DNA of 64,000 nt from contig NC_010162.1 in assembly GCF_000067165.1 (NCBI RefSeq), positions 1,054,001-1,118,000 of the forward strand, read 5' to 3'. Source of the stretch: Sorangium cellulosum So ce56 (GTDB taxonomy: Bacteria; Myxococcota_A; Polyangia; Polyangiales; Polyangiaceae). Each line of letters begins with the position of its first letter. Position 1 is the first letter of the stretch. A program made the position numbers and the translations under genes. Positions 42,322 through 50,974 of this stretch are shown here, in pieces. A model generated the notes under the pieces. That model was not told where the DNA came from and ran no database searches. It was given only the letters and a program-made list of their open reading frames with translations.

Positions 42322-44544
42322 TCAGCGCCCGGTGATCCAGTAATGGAAGGCGTGGAATCCAGCGCCGCGGCGCAAGGTGATCGCGATGGGGGCCGGCGTC
42401 GAGAGGCGCGCGGCGGGGAGGGGCAGCGCCCGCTCCACCCACCGTCCGCGCGGCACGTCGACGGTGCCGATCGCCTCGCCCGCCACGGAGACGGCGAGCT
42501 CGGCGCCATCGTCCGAGGCCACCCGGAGCACGAGGCGCGCCTCGGCGGGGGGTGCCGCGAGGTGGACGACGAAGCGATCGGCGGTCCGGTGGTAGCGGCC
42601 GCCGTCCGCGAGCTCCGTGCGCGTGGGGTCGAGCTCCCCTGGCGCGCTGCTCTCGGGCGCGGCGAGCGCGATCGCCAGGTTGCGCTGGTCCGCGAGCGGA
42701 TCGAGCGCATAGGCGTGCGCCGCCTCGGACTCGAGGTCCGAGACGTCGAGCTCGTCGAGGATCCGCTCGCCGGGCACGGACCGCACCGGCAGCGCCCCTG
42801 AGCCGAGGAGGTCCCAGCGCGCCTCGTAGGCGATCATCGTGGTGCCGCCGAGGATGGCTTGATCCTCGACGGTGGCGTCGACCAGCGCGCGGCCCAGCAC
42901 CGGCGGGCACGCCATCCAGTGCGGGTAGACGATGAAGTGGGTCGGCCGGCGCTCCGGGGGCAGCTTCTCGTAGTGCTCGAACCTGGAGCCGGCGCCGGCC
43001 ACCCAGTAGCGCGCCTCGCCCTCGGTGGTCAGACCCACGACGTCGAAGGTCCTGCGGCCGCTGAAGTAGGCGAGCGCGCCCGTGTCGTTGACGCCGATCC
43101 TGGCGTCCTCCGGCAGGTGCCGCGCGGCCCAGCGGCCGAGCCAGACCTGCTGCCGATCGATGGCGCGGGCGGAGTTGGCGAGGTCGCCGATGGCCCACGG
43201 CAGCCGCGCGGCCAGGGCGCCGGCGAACGCGCCGGCGAGGAGGGGCGTCACGTAGTGGAGCGAGGGCCGGAGCCGCTGGGCGGCGTCGCCGAGCTCGCGC
43301 GCGAGGCAGGCGGCCATGACGATCCACGCCGGCGCGAAGGGCCAGACGTACCGCACGCGGTTCCAGAGGAAGCTGAGGTACGTGCAGGGCAGCAGCGCGC
43401 CGAGCGCGAGGGCGCCCACGATCGCGGCGTGCGCTGGGCGGCCCCTCCGGTGCGCTGCCACGGCGAGCGCGACGGCGCCGAGGGCGATGACGGCGGCGGA
43501 GCCCTCGGGGAGGAAGACGGCCGTCCACTGGCCGCCGTCGATCACGTCGGTCACGAGCAGCCGGACGTTGTCGAGGAGCGCGGCCCTGAGCGTCGGTCCG
43601 TCGTAGTTGGGGTTGCCGATCAGCCACTTGACGGACGTCGTCGATGAGGTCGGGTGGCCCGCAAGCAGCTGGTTCAAGGCCGGGACGACGAGCGGACCGA
43701 GGAGCGGCGCGAGGGCGAGCAGGCGCCCGGCGGAGCGCGCGGAGCGCGCGGAGTGCCAGAGAGCGTCGCTGCGGGAGGGGGATGGAGCGGAGAGGGGCGG
43801 CGCCGCGAGGGGCGCTGGAGGCACGGCGCGTGACGCCGAGAGGGCGAGCGCGATCGCGGCGAGCAGGGAGGCGAGCGCGCCCTCCGGGCGGAGCAGGGGC
43901 GCGACGAAGCCGCAGAGCGCGAGGGAGCGGGCGATCGGGGCGGTGGGCGGCAGCGCGGGCGCGCCGGGCGGCAGCGCGGGCGCGGCGCTGTCCGTGGCGG
44001 GCTCTGGCGGTGCCGGCTCGCAGAGCGCCGCTGCCAGGCGGGCGGTGCGGGTGAGGATCCAGGCGAAGGCGACCGTCTCCATCCCGCTCCAGGCGAACCA
44101 CGCGAACGCGGCGAACCCGGCGCACATCGCGCCCGCGCCGGCGGCGGCCGCGGGGCCGGCGAGGGGGCGCGCGAGGCGCGCTGTCTCGACGGCGAGCGCG
44201 GCGTGGAACACGAGCCCGAGCGCCCAGACCGCATAGACGAGCGAGAGATCGCGCAGGCCGAGCGCGTGGAAGGGGGCGAGCAGCACGGGCCAGAGCAGGC
44301 TGGTGGCGCCGCTCGAGTAGCCGTCGCCTGCGACGAAGCTGAAGAAACCGCCCTCGGCGAGCCGCCGGGCGTATTGCATGTGGATGAACGCGTCGTCGAG
44401 CGGCAGGGCCGGGCTCCCGGCCTGCGCAAGGATCGCCCTGATGCAGAGCGCGCCGAGCGCGCCGCTCGCGGCGAGGGCGGGCGCATAGGGGAGGGCGCGC
44501 GCGGCGAGGGCGCGCAGCCGGGAGGGGGCCGGAGGTGCCGCCAT
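42322..44544 (-). CDS. GT-C fold membrane glycosyltransferase-like protein
   Basis: A 740-residue protein with about ten hydrophobic segments. ATG 44544 gives MAAPPAPS. The first periplasmic loop carries LPLDDAFIHMQYARRLAEGGFFSF, the Asp-Asp motif of dolichol- or polyprenyl-phosphate-sugar-using GT-C enzymes (ArnT/PMT relatives). VKWLIGNPNYDGP, RVRYVWPFAPAW and a C-terminal soluble region follow. That region contains GVNDTGALAYFSGRRTFDVVGL and a beta-rich end resembling a carbohydrate-binding module. It probably glycosylates surface polymer or protein. It is divergent from trmB with a 111-bp gap. Confidence 0.82.
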   Translation of the reverse strand: MAAPPAPSRLRALAARALPYAPALAASGALGALCIRAILAQAGSPALPLDDAFIHMQYARRLAEGGFFSFVAGDGYSSGATSLLWPVLLAPFHALGLRDLSLVYAVWALGLVFHAALAVETARLARPLAGPAAAAGAGAMCAGFAAFAWFAWSGMETVAFAWILTRTARLAAALCEPAPPEPATDSAAPALPPGAPALPPTAPIARSLALCGFVAPLLRPEGALASLLAAIALALSASRAVPPAPLAAPPLSAPSPSRSDALWHSARSARSAGRLLALAPLLGPLVVPALNQLLAGHPTSSTTSVKWLIGNPNYDGPTLRAALLDNVRLLVTDVIDGGQWTAVFLPEGSAAVIALGAVALAVAAHRRGRPAHAAIVGALALGALLPCTYLSFLWNRVRYVWPFAPAWIVMAACLARELGDAAQRLRPSLHYVTPLLAGAFAGALAARLPWAIGDLANSARAIDRQQVWLGRWAARHLPEDARIGVNDTGALAYFSGRRTFDVVGLTTEGEARYWVAGAGSRFEHYEKLPPERRPTHFIVYPHWMACPPVLGRALVDATVEDQAILGGTTMIAYEARWDLLGSGALPVRSVPGERILDELDVSDLESEAAHAYALDPLADQRNLAIALAAPESSAPGELDPTRTELADGGRYHRTADRFVVHLAAPPAEARLVLRVASDDGAELAVSVAGEAIGTVDVPRGRWVERALPLPAARLSTPAPIAITLRRGAGFHAFHYWITGR

Positions 44545-44655
44545 GGGGCCCGACGCATACCACCGTGCCGCCGGGGGACAGCGATTTCCCGCGCCGGGTG
44601 GCCGGCGGATTTCCCGCGCGGGGGCGGCCGGCATTTGGTAGAGCGCCGGGGCTCC

Positions 44656-45336
44656 ATGGTCTTCCAGCCGCGCCCGAACCACCCCTACGCCGACGCGCCT
44701 CGCTTCCCTGACGGCGACGACGTCTCCATCGACGCCTTGATCCCGGGCGCCGGCCCCGTCGAGATCGAGATCGGCCCTGGCCGCGGCGGCTTCCTGTTCG
44801 AGCGCGCGGCGGCGAGCCCCGAGGCGCGGCTGCTCGGGCTGGAGATCCGCCTGAAGTGGGCGGCGATCGTCGACGGGCGCCTGCGGAAGGGCGGCCTCGG
44901 CGGCCGCGTGCGGGCGCTCAACGCCGACGCGCGCGAGGCGCTCGCGCGGCTCCGGCCCGACGCGTCGATCGCGCGGTTTTTCCTGCACTTCCCGGATCCG
45001 TGGTGGAAGAAGCGCCACACGAAGCGCCTCGTGATGGGCCCGGCGTTGCTCGACAGCCTCGCGCGCCTGCTCGTGGACGGTGGCGAGCTCTTCGTGCAGA
45101 CCGACGTCGAGGAGCGCGGCGCGCTCTACGCCGACCAGATCGGCGCGCACCCCGCGTTCGAGCCGGCGGGCGACGCGCCCGGCTCGCCGCACCTCGCCGA
45201 GAACCCCTACGGCGCGAGGAGCCCCCGCGAGCACCACGCGATCGCCGACGGGCTGCCGGTGAGCCGGCTGCGCTACCGGAGGCGGCCGCGCGCGGCCGGC
45301 GGCGCGCCGCTGGATCCCGGCCAAGACGCCGGCTGA
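44656..45336 (+). CDS. trmB: tRNA (guanine-N7-)-methyltransferase
   Basis: A 226-residue Rossmann methyltransferase that makes m7G46 in tRNA variable loops. ATG 44656 is chosen since the conserved protein starts there. The SAM-binding motif EIEIGPGRGGFLFE is near residues 36-49. LGLEIRLKW near 60-68 is the acidic strand end. The family signature FFLHFPDPWWKKRHTKRL spans about 108-124, and EREHHAI-like PREHHAIADGLPV closes the protein. The length is normal. The gene stands alone. Confidence 0.95.
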   Translation: MVFQPRPNHPYADAPRFPDGDDVSIDALIPGAGPVEIEIGPGRGGFLFERAAASPEARLLGLEIRLKWAAIVDGRLRKGGLGGRVRALNADAREALARLRPDASIARFFLHFPDPWWKKRHTKRLVMGPALLDSLARLLVDGGELFVQTDVEERGALYADQIGAHPAFEPAGDAPGSPHLAENPYGARSPREHHAIADGLPVSRLRYRRRPRAAGGAPLDPGQDAG

Positions 45337-46138
45337 GCCGGCTGGACGCGCTCGACGGCGCGCGTGAGGCGGATGGCGGCTACGCTGCACGTCATGCTCT
45401 CGATCCTCACGTGGACAACCGTCGCCGCGGCGATCTTCGCTCAGGCGTCCATCACGGCGGCCTGTGGCGGAGCGAGCTGTACTCGCGCGGCCAGGAGCTC
45501 CTGCAAAGCGCGCTGATATGGCGACTGGCGGTCGCGGGCTCCTTCGTTGTGTAGTCGGGCTGCGGCAGGAAGACGATGTCTCTCGGCCCACGCCGAACAC
45601 CGAGATGGAGAGTGGCGACGAGGATTAGATGGAGAATGGCTGCTGAGCAGCGCCGCGCGCTGCTCAGCAGGCGTGCTCGAGCTCTGGGGATCCCCGCCGG
45701 AGCACGCACGGTGGCCGCTACGGTGCTGCCGAATCGGGAGAGGGAGCCAAGCCTGCGCTCGGAGCAGCGCCCATCGCCGCATGTGCGTCGCCGACCCTGG
45801 TCGTGGACCGACACCGTCGTGGCGTCGCAAGAGTAGGAGTTGAGCGCCTCCTCGCCCTATGAAGGACGGGGCCGGCCGGTCGGTGTTGAGGCTCATGCGC
45901 CCTGCAGCGATGCGCGCGCACCTGTGATGGGGGACGCGAGGCTTCGGGTAAAGGGCTCGTCCTGGGCTCTCCGTGCTGCCCCGAACAGAGGCTGTCGCTC
46001 TTTCGGACCCGAGATGAGAAAAAGCTGAGCCGCGCGCGCCGTCGGTAGCGACAGCGGTGCATGGGAGTCGTCGAAGCTGCCCAGAGAAAGCCGTGATGTT
46101 GGCACGACTCCACTTACCTCTTACATCTGGAGGACGAC
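45337..46138. other. 802-bp gene-poor region with strong hairpin
   Basis: The only candidate peptide is a 47-codon frame at 45373-45516 with a hydrophobic N-terminal half (MLSILTWTTVAAAIFAQAS) and three Cys. Its ribosome site is poor and I leave it unassigned. The perfect hairpin at 45640-45670 is listed separately. The last 20 bp carry ctggagga before 46139. Confidence 0.45.
45640..45670. terminator. Perfect 14-bp hairpin in gene-poor region
   Basis: Arms ctgctgagcagcgc and gcgctgctcagcag pair perfectly around cgc. It is 300 bp after trmB, with no T tract. It could be a terminator, a site remnant or part of a small RNA. Confidence 0.5.
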
Positions 46139-46957
46139 ATGCATCGTGCGCGCGTGAACATGGGGATCCTGGGTTGGCTGGCGGGCGTGGCGGTCTGTTC
46201 GGTACCGATGGTCGGATGTGGCGGCGGCGAGAGCACCCAGGAGGAGACGAGCGCCACGTCAGGCTCCACCACCACGAGCACGGGTAGCGCTACCGGCGGG
46301 AACGCAGGGAGTGGTGGAGACGTGCAGGGGGGCACGGGCGGGCTCGGGGGCGCCGGAGGGCAAGGCGGGAGCGGCGCCGGCGGCGCAGGTGGCACCGGCG
46401 GCGCGGGCGGGCTCGGGGGCGCCGGAGGGCAAGGCGGGAGCGGGGACGGCGGCGCGGGTGGCACCGGCGGCGCGGGCGGGCTCGGGGGCGCCGGAGGGCA
46501 AGGCGGGAGCGGGGACGGCGGCGCGGGGGGGCAAGGTGGCCTCGACGGCTCGGGGGGACAGGGTGGGGGCAGCGAACCTCCGTGTCCCCCGACCCAGACT
46601 TTCTGTGACCCCTTGTGCGTGGATACGCAGACGGACGCCATGAACTGTGGGGCTTGCGGCACCACGTGCAAAGCGGGCTCGACCTGCCAGGCCGGCGCCT
46701 GCACATGCCCGCTGGCGGGGCAGACCTACTGCGATCCGCTTTGCGTCAACACGAACCTCGATCAGTTCAACTGCGGGTCGTGCGGCAACACATGCGGCGG
46801 TGGCTCGTTCTGCACCGCTGGCGAGTGCACGTGCAATGCGGGGCTGGCGTACTGCGATAACCGATGCGTGAATCTCAGCAACGATGAGAGCAACTGCGGA
46901 GGGTGCGGCACCGTCTGCTCCGACGGACAGAACTGCGTCACGGGTATCTGTCGCTAG
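46139..46957 (+). CDS. Gly-repeat lipoprotein with three Cys-rich modules
   Basis: A 272-residue surface protein. ATG 46139 is preceded by ctggagga. The signal ends at lipobox VPMVGC. Residues about 55-140 are three near-identical 23-residue Gly-rich repeats (GLGGAGGQGGSG ... GGTGGAG). Residues about 145-272 hold three Cys modules: FCDPLCVDTQTDAMNCGACG, YCDPLCVNTNLDQFNCGSCG and YCDNRCVNLSNDESNCGGCG. Each continues with C-x-x-G-x-x-C. This Cys pattern is widespread in myxobacterial secreted proteins and probably disulfide-bonded. The function is unknown. Surface exposure is inferred. Confidence 0.88.
   Translation: MHRARVNMGILGWLAGVAVCSVPMVGCGGGESTQEETSATSGSTTTSTGSATGGNAGSGGDVQGGTGGLGGAGGQGGSGAGGAGGTGGAGGLGGAGGQGGSGDGGAGGTGGAGGLGGAGGQGGSGDGGAGGQGGLDGSGGQGGGSEPPCPPTQTFCDPLCVDTQTDAMNCGACGTTCKAGSTCQAGACTCPLAGQTYCDPLCVNTNLDQFNCGSCGNTCGGGSFCTAGECTCNAGLAYCDNRCVNLSNDESNCGGCGTVCSDGQNCVTGICR
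46343..46530 (+). repeat. 69-bp tandem repeats in Gly-rich lipoprotein
   Basis: Units starting ctcgggggcgcc at 46343, 46412 and 46481 are spaced exactly 69 bp (23 codons). Copies two and three are nearly identical, and the third is truncated. Near identity suggests recent expansion. Confidence 0.8.
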
Positions 46958-46987
46958 TTCCGCGTCTCAGAAATCCCGCCAGAAACA

Positions 46988-47005
46988 CCGGTCGATGACG
47001 ACCGG
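46988..47005 (+). terminator. Hairpin after Gly-repeat lipoprotein
   Basis: Arms ccggtcg and cgaccgg around atga lie 31 bp after the stop at 46957. Weak terminator candidate. Confidence 0.35.
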
Positions 47006-47031
47006 CCGCCGGAAAATAAGCGGCCCGTCCG

Positions 47032-47300
47032 ATGGGCGGACGTCTTGCCGCCCACGACCGCGAGGGGCGGGAACGACTCTTTCGCTACGGCGCTCGGCCA
47101 CCCTTCGCGCTCGAGCGCTTCTCGGAACTGGCGGACGGGCGCATCGCCTACCGGCTCAAGGGGCCGAACCGGCGCGGCGCGCCGCGCACGCATTCGCCGC
47201 CTCGAGCCCCCGGGCGGAGATCGACGCACGCCTCGCATGGGCCGCGTTGCTCGCGCGCACCTTTGCGATCGACATCCTGCGAACGCAAAGCATGAAACCT
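47032..47300 (+). pseudogene. IS91-like transposase C-terminal remnant
   Basis: From 47032 the frame reads AAHDREGRERLFRYGARPPF, then ALERFSELADGRIAYRLKGP. This is the characteristic C-terminal part of IS91/ISCR-type transposases (the RYGARP and ERL-S-L-DGR-x-x-YRL pattern). The frame is lost near 47165. The downstream element of the same family, LAWAALLARTFAIDILR, appears in another frame at about 47225-47285, but the expected zinc-ribbon Cys residues after it are missing. The catalytic N-terminal part is absent. It is a decayed fragment, probably a footprint of rolling-circle transposition. Confidence 0.65.
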
Positions 47301-47470
47301 GCGTATTCCGACGGACGTGACGGCTCGTTCCGGAGCGACGCGACGGCCCAGTCCGGCGAGGAGCGCGCCCTCGTCGCCCCGAGCCGCCTCCACCACCTCT
47401 TCCTGAAGGCCGCTTCCGAGCGCTGGCCGCGCGCGAGCGTGCTCGGGGCGCCCGGGTGCTGGCGCCCGTG

Positions 47471-47703
47471 ATGTCGCGGCCGTCGCTCCCGTTCGCGCTC
47501 TCGAAGGACCGGTGGCGGACCATCGACTGTGACGCCGCGGCCCTCGACGCGGTGGCGCCGCCGAGCGAGCGCCCGGGGCCGGGCCGGCGCGCACCGGGCG
47601 CCTGGTCGAGGCGCATGCAGGCGAGGTGGTGTTGAAGACCCGCCTCGGCGGGAGCCGCACGCTCGACCTGCTTTCGGGCGAGCAGCTGCCCCGGAGCTGC
47701 TGA
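47471..47703 (+). pseudogene. Possible frameshifted gene fragment, unknown product
   Basis: ATG 47471 opens MSRPSLPFALSKDRWRTIDC, which reads like protein for about 35 codons. Near 47575-47585 (a ccc-gggg-cc-ggg run) the sensible frame shifts. It then continues as TGRLVEAHAGEVVLKTRLGG and TLDLLSGEQLPRSC to a TGA at 47701. Neither half has a recognised motif. It could be the end of a cargo or host gene damaged with the adjacent transposase fragment. Confidence 0.3.
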
Positions 47704-47704
47704 C

Positions 47705-48277
47705 CTACCGCGTCAGGTCGACGTTGTACCTACCGTCGCCGCTCGCGGCGGTGCCCGTGATGTGCGTCGTCCCCGGCTTTCGCTCGACCTCGTTCTCATC
47801 GACGGGCGACGGCTGCAGCTCACCCGTGAAGGTGAGCGAGAGGGTGACGTCGCCCTCGAGAGCACCCGCCATCGTGAAGCGACCGTTGAGGCTCCCTTCG
47901 AGCGTACCGGTCGGAATCTTGCTGAGCTTCATCGAGAGCACAGGCAGCGTTTCGTTCGTGTTGTAGGTAATCTCGCCGTCATCGGAGTAATCTTTGAGCT
48001 CCTCGATGAGGTTCATTGTCTTGTTTGTCGAGGCACCCTGATCGACCTGCCCGCTGATGGTGATCGTGCCCGTTTTCGCACCATTCGCTGTCTGCGGCGC
48101 GATATTCGCGCTCGTGGCGGCGTTGAAGCCTTGAAAACCGAGCGTGATCGCTTTGTCAATCGAGTCATCAAGCCCCTCATAGGCGCGCTGGGCGTCCTCG
48201 TCCGAGCTGACGTCGCTCGAGCCGCAGCCGACAAGTACGATCGAAAGTGCGATGACGAATTGTGTTGTTCGAAACAT
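47705..48277 (-). CDS. Lipoprotein of unknown function
   Basis: A 190-residue protein with GGAGG 8 bp before ATG 48277. The signal MFRTTQFVIALSIVLVGC carries lipobox VLVGC. The mature part opens acidic (DVSSDEDAQRAYEGLDD) and then becomes beta-rich, alternating Thr/Gly/Asn: TGTITISGQVDQG, LSMKLSKIPTGTLEGSLNG, DVTLSLTFTGEL and THITGTAASGDGRYNVDLTR. The pattern suggests a beta-barrel or beta-sandwich on the cell surface. No family is recognised. Lower GC than neighbouring genes is visible. The stop lies right against the broken fragment. Confidence 0.78.
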   Translation of the reverse strand: MFRTTQFVIALSIVLVGCGSSDVSSDEDAQRAYEGLDDSIDKAITLGFQGFNAATSANIAPQTANGAKTGTITISGQVDQGASTNKTMNLIEELKDYSDDGEITYNTNETLPVLSMKLSKIPTGTLEGSLNGRFTMAGALEGDVTLSLTFTGELQPSPVDENEVERKPGTTHITGTAASGDGRYNVDLTR

Positions 48278-49246
48278 TTGGGCCTCCTCCGCTGATGAAT
48301 ACCACGAAGGCAGCCGCACGCGTGGTCGCGCGTCGAGTCGAGGACAGAGCTCCCCCGCGAGCGGCCTAAGGCGCCGCGCTGGGTCGAGCCCCCGATCACG
48401 ACAACAACATAACCCTCGGTACGAAGGGAGCAGGCGTGCGCAGCGGGGGGAACTCGCACGCTACGTGCGACGAGCGGGAGCTGGAGACGGAGAGGACGGT
48501 TCGCTCGAGCGAGACACTCACCCGAAAGGGGAGAAACAGTCAGGGCTCGCAAGACCACGGGTGCCAATGACGCGTGAGACAGGTATCCTCTCGAAGTTTG
48601 TGTAGCGACGGCGGAGAATGAACCTGATCCGTGCCGAAGCTTTCCATCTCCGATCGATCCTACCCCCCCCGCCCCGGGGCGCAGGACGCTTCTTCCGCCG
48701 CGCGGCGCGCCGCGGTCGAGTCGCGGCGCTCCGGCTCCGCGCCGCCGCCGCGGGCGACCGCGCGCTCGTCGGGAGCAGGCCGCCACGCGCCCCCCGGTCG
48801 ACCAGCGGGTCCTGGCCAGGCGCGTAATCGCCGACCGGATTGCCCTGCCGCTGGAAGTCGTGGTGCTGGCGCGAAAGCCAGCGCGGCGCCTCGCCGGTGG
48901 AAGCCGCGGGTGGAGGTGTTGCGCCGGGCGCCGCCGCGCGACGCTGCTGCGCAGCGAGCAGCCGACCAGCACCGCGCTGGCCTGGGCGCACCGCGGACGT
49001 CGAGAGCGTCCTCCGGCCGCCGAGGTCCCCGCGGGGGCGTGCGCCGCTCCAGAACGGCACGCCTCGCTCGCGGCGGCGGCGGCGGAGCGCGTGCGCGCCG
49101 TCAGCGCGGCGCGAGGCGCGAGGCGCGAGGCGCGCGGCGCGAGGCGCGAGGCCGAGGCGCGCGGCGCGAGGCGCGAGGCCGAGGCGCGTCCGCCGGTGGG
49201 CTCTGGAGACCGGCTGGGCCATACTCCGCCTCGAGAAGCGGGTGGC
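48278..49246. other. 969-bp region without supported gene
   Basis: Both strands hold long but motif-free frames of the kind extreme GC produces. The + frame upstream of the oxidoreductase (RVLARRVIADRIALPLEVVVLA near 48800-48880) has a protein-like look but no start or family. Tandem repeats occupy 49107-49188. I see no RNA gene. Confidence 0.45.
49107..49188. repeat. GC-rich tandem repeats upstream of GMC oxidoreductase
   Basis: Two perfect 27-bp copies occupy 49127-49153 and 49154-49180. They are flanked by shorter gcgaggc units, 60-120 bp before the oxidoreductase start. Confidence 0.65.
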
Positions 49247-50926
49247 ATGGATTTCGACGTCGACTTCGCCATCGTGGGTTCGGGCTTCGGCGGCAGCGTC
49301 TCCGCGCTGCGCCTCACCGAGAAGGGCTACAGCGTCACCGTGCTCGAGTGCGGCAAGCGCTGGCGCAAGGAGGATTTTCCGAAGACCAACTGGAATGTAC
49401 GGAAGTTCCTCTGGGCGCCCAGGCTGCTATGTCACGGAATTCAGCGGCTGACGCTGCTCAGGGACACGCTCATCCTCTCGGGCGCGGGCGTGGGCGGCGG
49501 CTCGCTGGTCTACGCCAACACCTTGCTGGTGCCCCCGCCCGAGGCCTTCACCAGCCCCGGCTGGCCGGCCGGCACCAGCTGGCGCGACGAGCTGATGCCC
49601 TTCTACGAGCTCGCGAAGCGCATGCTCGGCGTGACCGCGAACCCGAAGCTCTGGCCGGCCGACCGGCAGCTCCGGCAGATCGCCGACGAGATGGGCCGAG
49701 GCGACACGTTCCACGTCGCCAGCGTGGGCGTCCTCTTCGCGAGGGAGGGCGAGCAGGAAGGGCAGCGCGTGCCAGACCCGTTCTTCGCCGGCGAGGGGCC
49801 CGATCGCGCCACGTGCGTCCACTGCGGCGGATGCATGGTGGGCTGCCGCTTCGGCGCCAAGAACACGCTCGACCTCAACTACCTTTATCTGGCCGAGAAG
49901 AAGGGCTGTACCATCCAGCCCGAGACGATGGTCACCGCCATCGACGCGCTCCCGGGCGGCGGCTACGAGCTCACCCTGGAGCGCTCCACCGCGCTGCTCA
50001 GGAAGCGCCGCCGCACGCTCCGGGCGCGCGCGGTGGTGCTCAGCGCCGGCGTGCTGGGCACGGTGAAGCTCCTGCTGAAGGCGAGGGCCGAGGGCCGGTT
50101 ACCCCATCTCTCCCCGCAGCTCGGCCATTACGTGCGCACCAACAGCGAGGTCATCCTCGGGGTGACGGCCAGCGACGATCGGGTCGACTACTCCCGCGGC
50201 ATCGCGATCACGAGCGGCATCTACCCCGACGCGCGCACGCACATCGAGCCGGTGCGTTACCCCGCCGGCTCGGACGTGATGGGCGCGCTGGGCACGGTGC
50301 TCACCGACGACGCGCCGGGCTTGCCGCGCTGGCTGCGCTGGCTGGGGCGGCGGCTGCTCCACCCGATCGACCTGCTCTCCGGGCTCCTGCCGTTCAGGTT
50401 CGCGAGGCGCTCCACGATCCTCCTCGTGATGCAGACGCTGGACAACTACATGCAGCTCGTCTGGAAACGCGGCGGCATGACGACCCGCAGGCCGCCCGAC
50501 CAGCCGAAGCCACCGGCGTACATCCCCGTCGCCAACGAGGTTGGCAAGCGGCTCGCCGTGCTGATGGACGGCACCCCGCGCAACGCCATCAACGAGGCCG
50601 TGCTGAACGTCCCGACCACCGCGCACATCCTTGGCGGCTGCGCCATCGCCGACAGCCCGGAGCGCGGGGTGATCGACCAGCGCAACCAGGTGTTCGGCCA
50701 CGACGGCCTTTACGTGGTCGATGGCTCGATGGTGCCCGCGAACCTGGGCGTGAACCCGTCGCTCACCATCACCGCCATGGCCGAGCGGGCGATGAGCAAG
50801 ATGCCACCGAGGCGGGACAACCCGGCCTTCACCGGGACGTCCAGAATGCTCGAGGCGGCGGCGCCCTCGAAAGGCCAGGCTACGATAAAAAGTGGTTGCG
50901 AGGCGAACAAAATTCCTTGTAGGTAG
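49247..50926 (+). CDS. GMC-family FAD oxidoreductase (cholesterol-oxidase-like)
   Basis: A 559-residue flavoprotein. ATG 49247 gives MDFDVDFAIVGSGFGGSVSA, the Rossmann GxGxxG FAD motif. GAGVGGGSLVYANTLL near residues 85-100 and the C-terminal VPTTAHILGGCAIAD followed by YVVDGSMVPANLGVNPSLTI are typical of the cholesterol-oxidase side of the GMC family, with His/Asn catalytic candidates. A mid-protein CVHCGGCMVGC (C-x2-C-x2-C-x3-C), followed by FGAKNTLDLNYL, has ferredoxin-like spacing and is shared by this subgroup as I recall it. Substrate is probably a sterol or other hydrophobic alcohol. There is no signal peptide. Confidence 0.88.
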   Translation: MDFDVDFAIVGSGFGGSVSALRLTEKGYSVTVLECGKRWRKEDFPKTNWNVRKFLWAPRLLCHGIQRLTLLRDTLILSGAGVGGGSLVYANTLLVPPPEAFTSPGWPAGTSWRDELMPFYELAKRMLGVTANPKLWPADRQLRQIADEMGRGDTFHVASVGVLFAREGEQEGQRVPDPFFAGEGPDRATCVHCGGCMVGCRFGAKNTLDLNYLYLAEKKGCTIQPETMVTAIDALPGGGYELTLERSTALLRKRRRTLRARAVVLSAGVLGTVKLLLKARAEGRLPHLSPQLGHYVRTNSEVILGVTASDDRVDYSRGIAITSGIYPDARTHIEPVRYPAGSDVMGALGTVLTDDAPGLPRWLRWLGRRLLHPIDLLSGLLPFRFARRSTILLVMQTLDNYMQLVWKRGGMTTRRPPDQPKPPAYIPVANEVGKRLAVLMDGTPRNAINEAVLNVPTTAHILGGCAIADSPERGVIDQRNQVFGHDGLYVVDGSMVPANLGVNPSLTITAMAERAMSKMPPRRDNPAFTGTSRMLEAAAPSKGQATIKSGCEANKIPCR

Positions 50927-50974
50927 AGAATGTGGTGTGCGTGGTAGTGCGCGCCACGCAAAGGCAGGGGCAGC

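Noticed and set aside
42322..45600. Reading the glycosyltransferase as a 1092-residue protein from 45600
   Set aside because: The extra N-terminal part is antisense to trmB and has no protein-like sequence. The start at 44544 suits the membrane protein.
45441..45896. Reverse-strand 151-codon frame in the gene-poor region
   Set aside because: No signal, motif or ribosome site. It runs through the perfect hairpin.
48518..49222. Arg/Ala-rich reverse-strand frame upstream of the GMC gene
   Set aside because: Composition follows the GC-rich tandem repeats. It has no ribosome site, motif or plausible fold.
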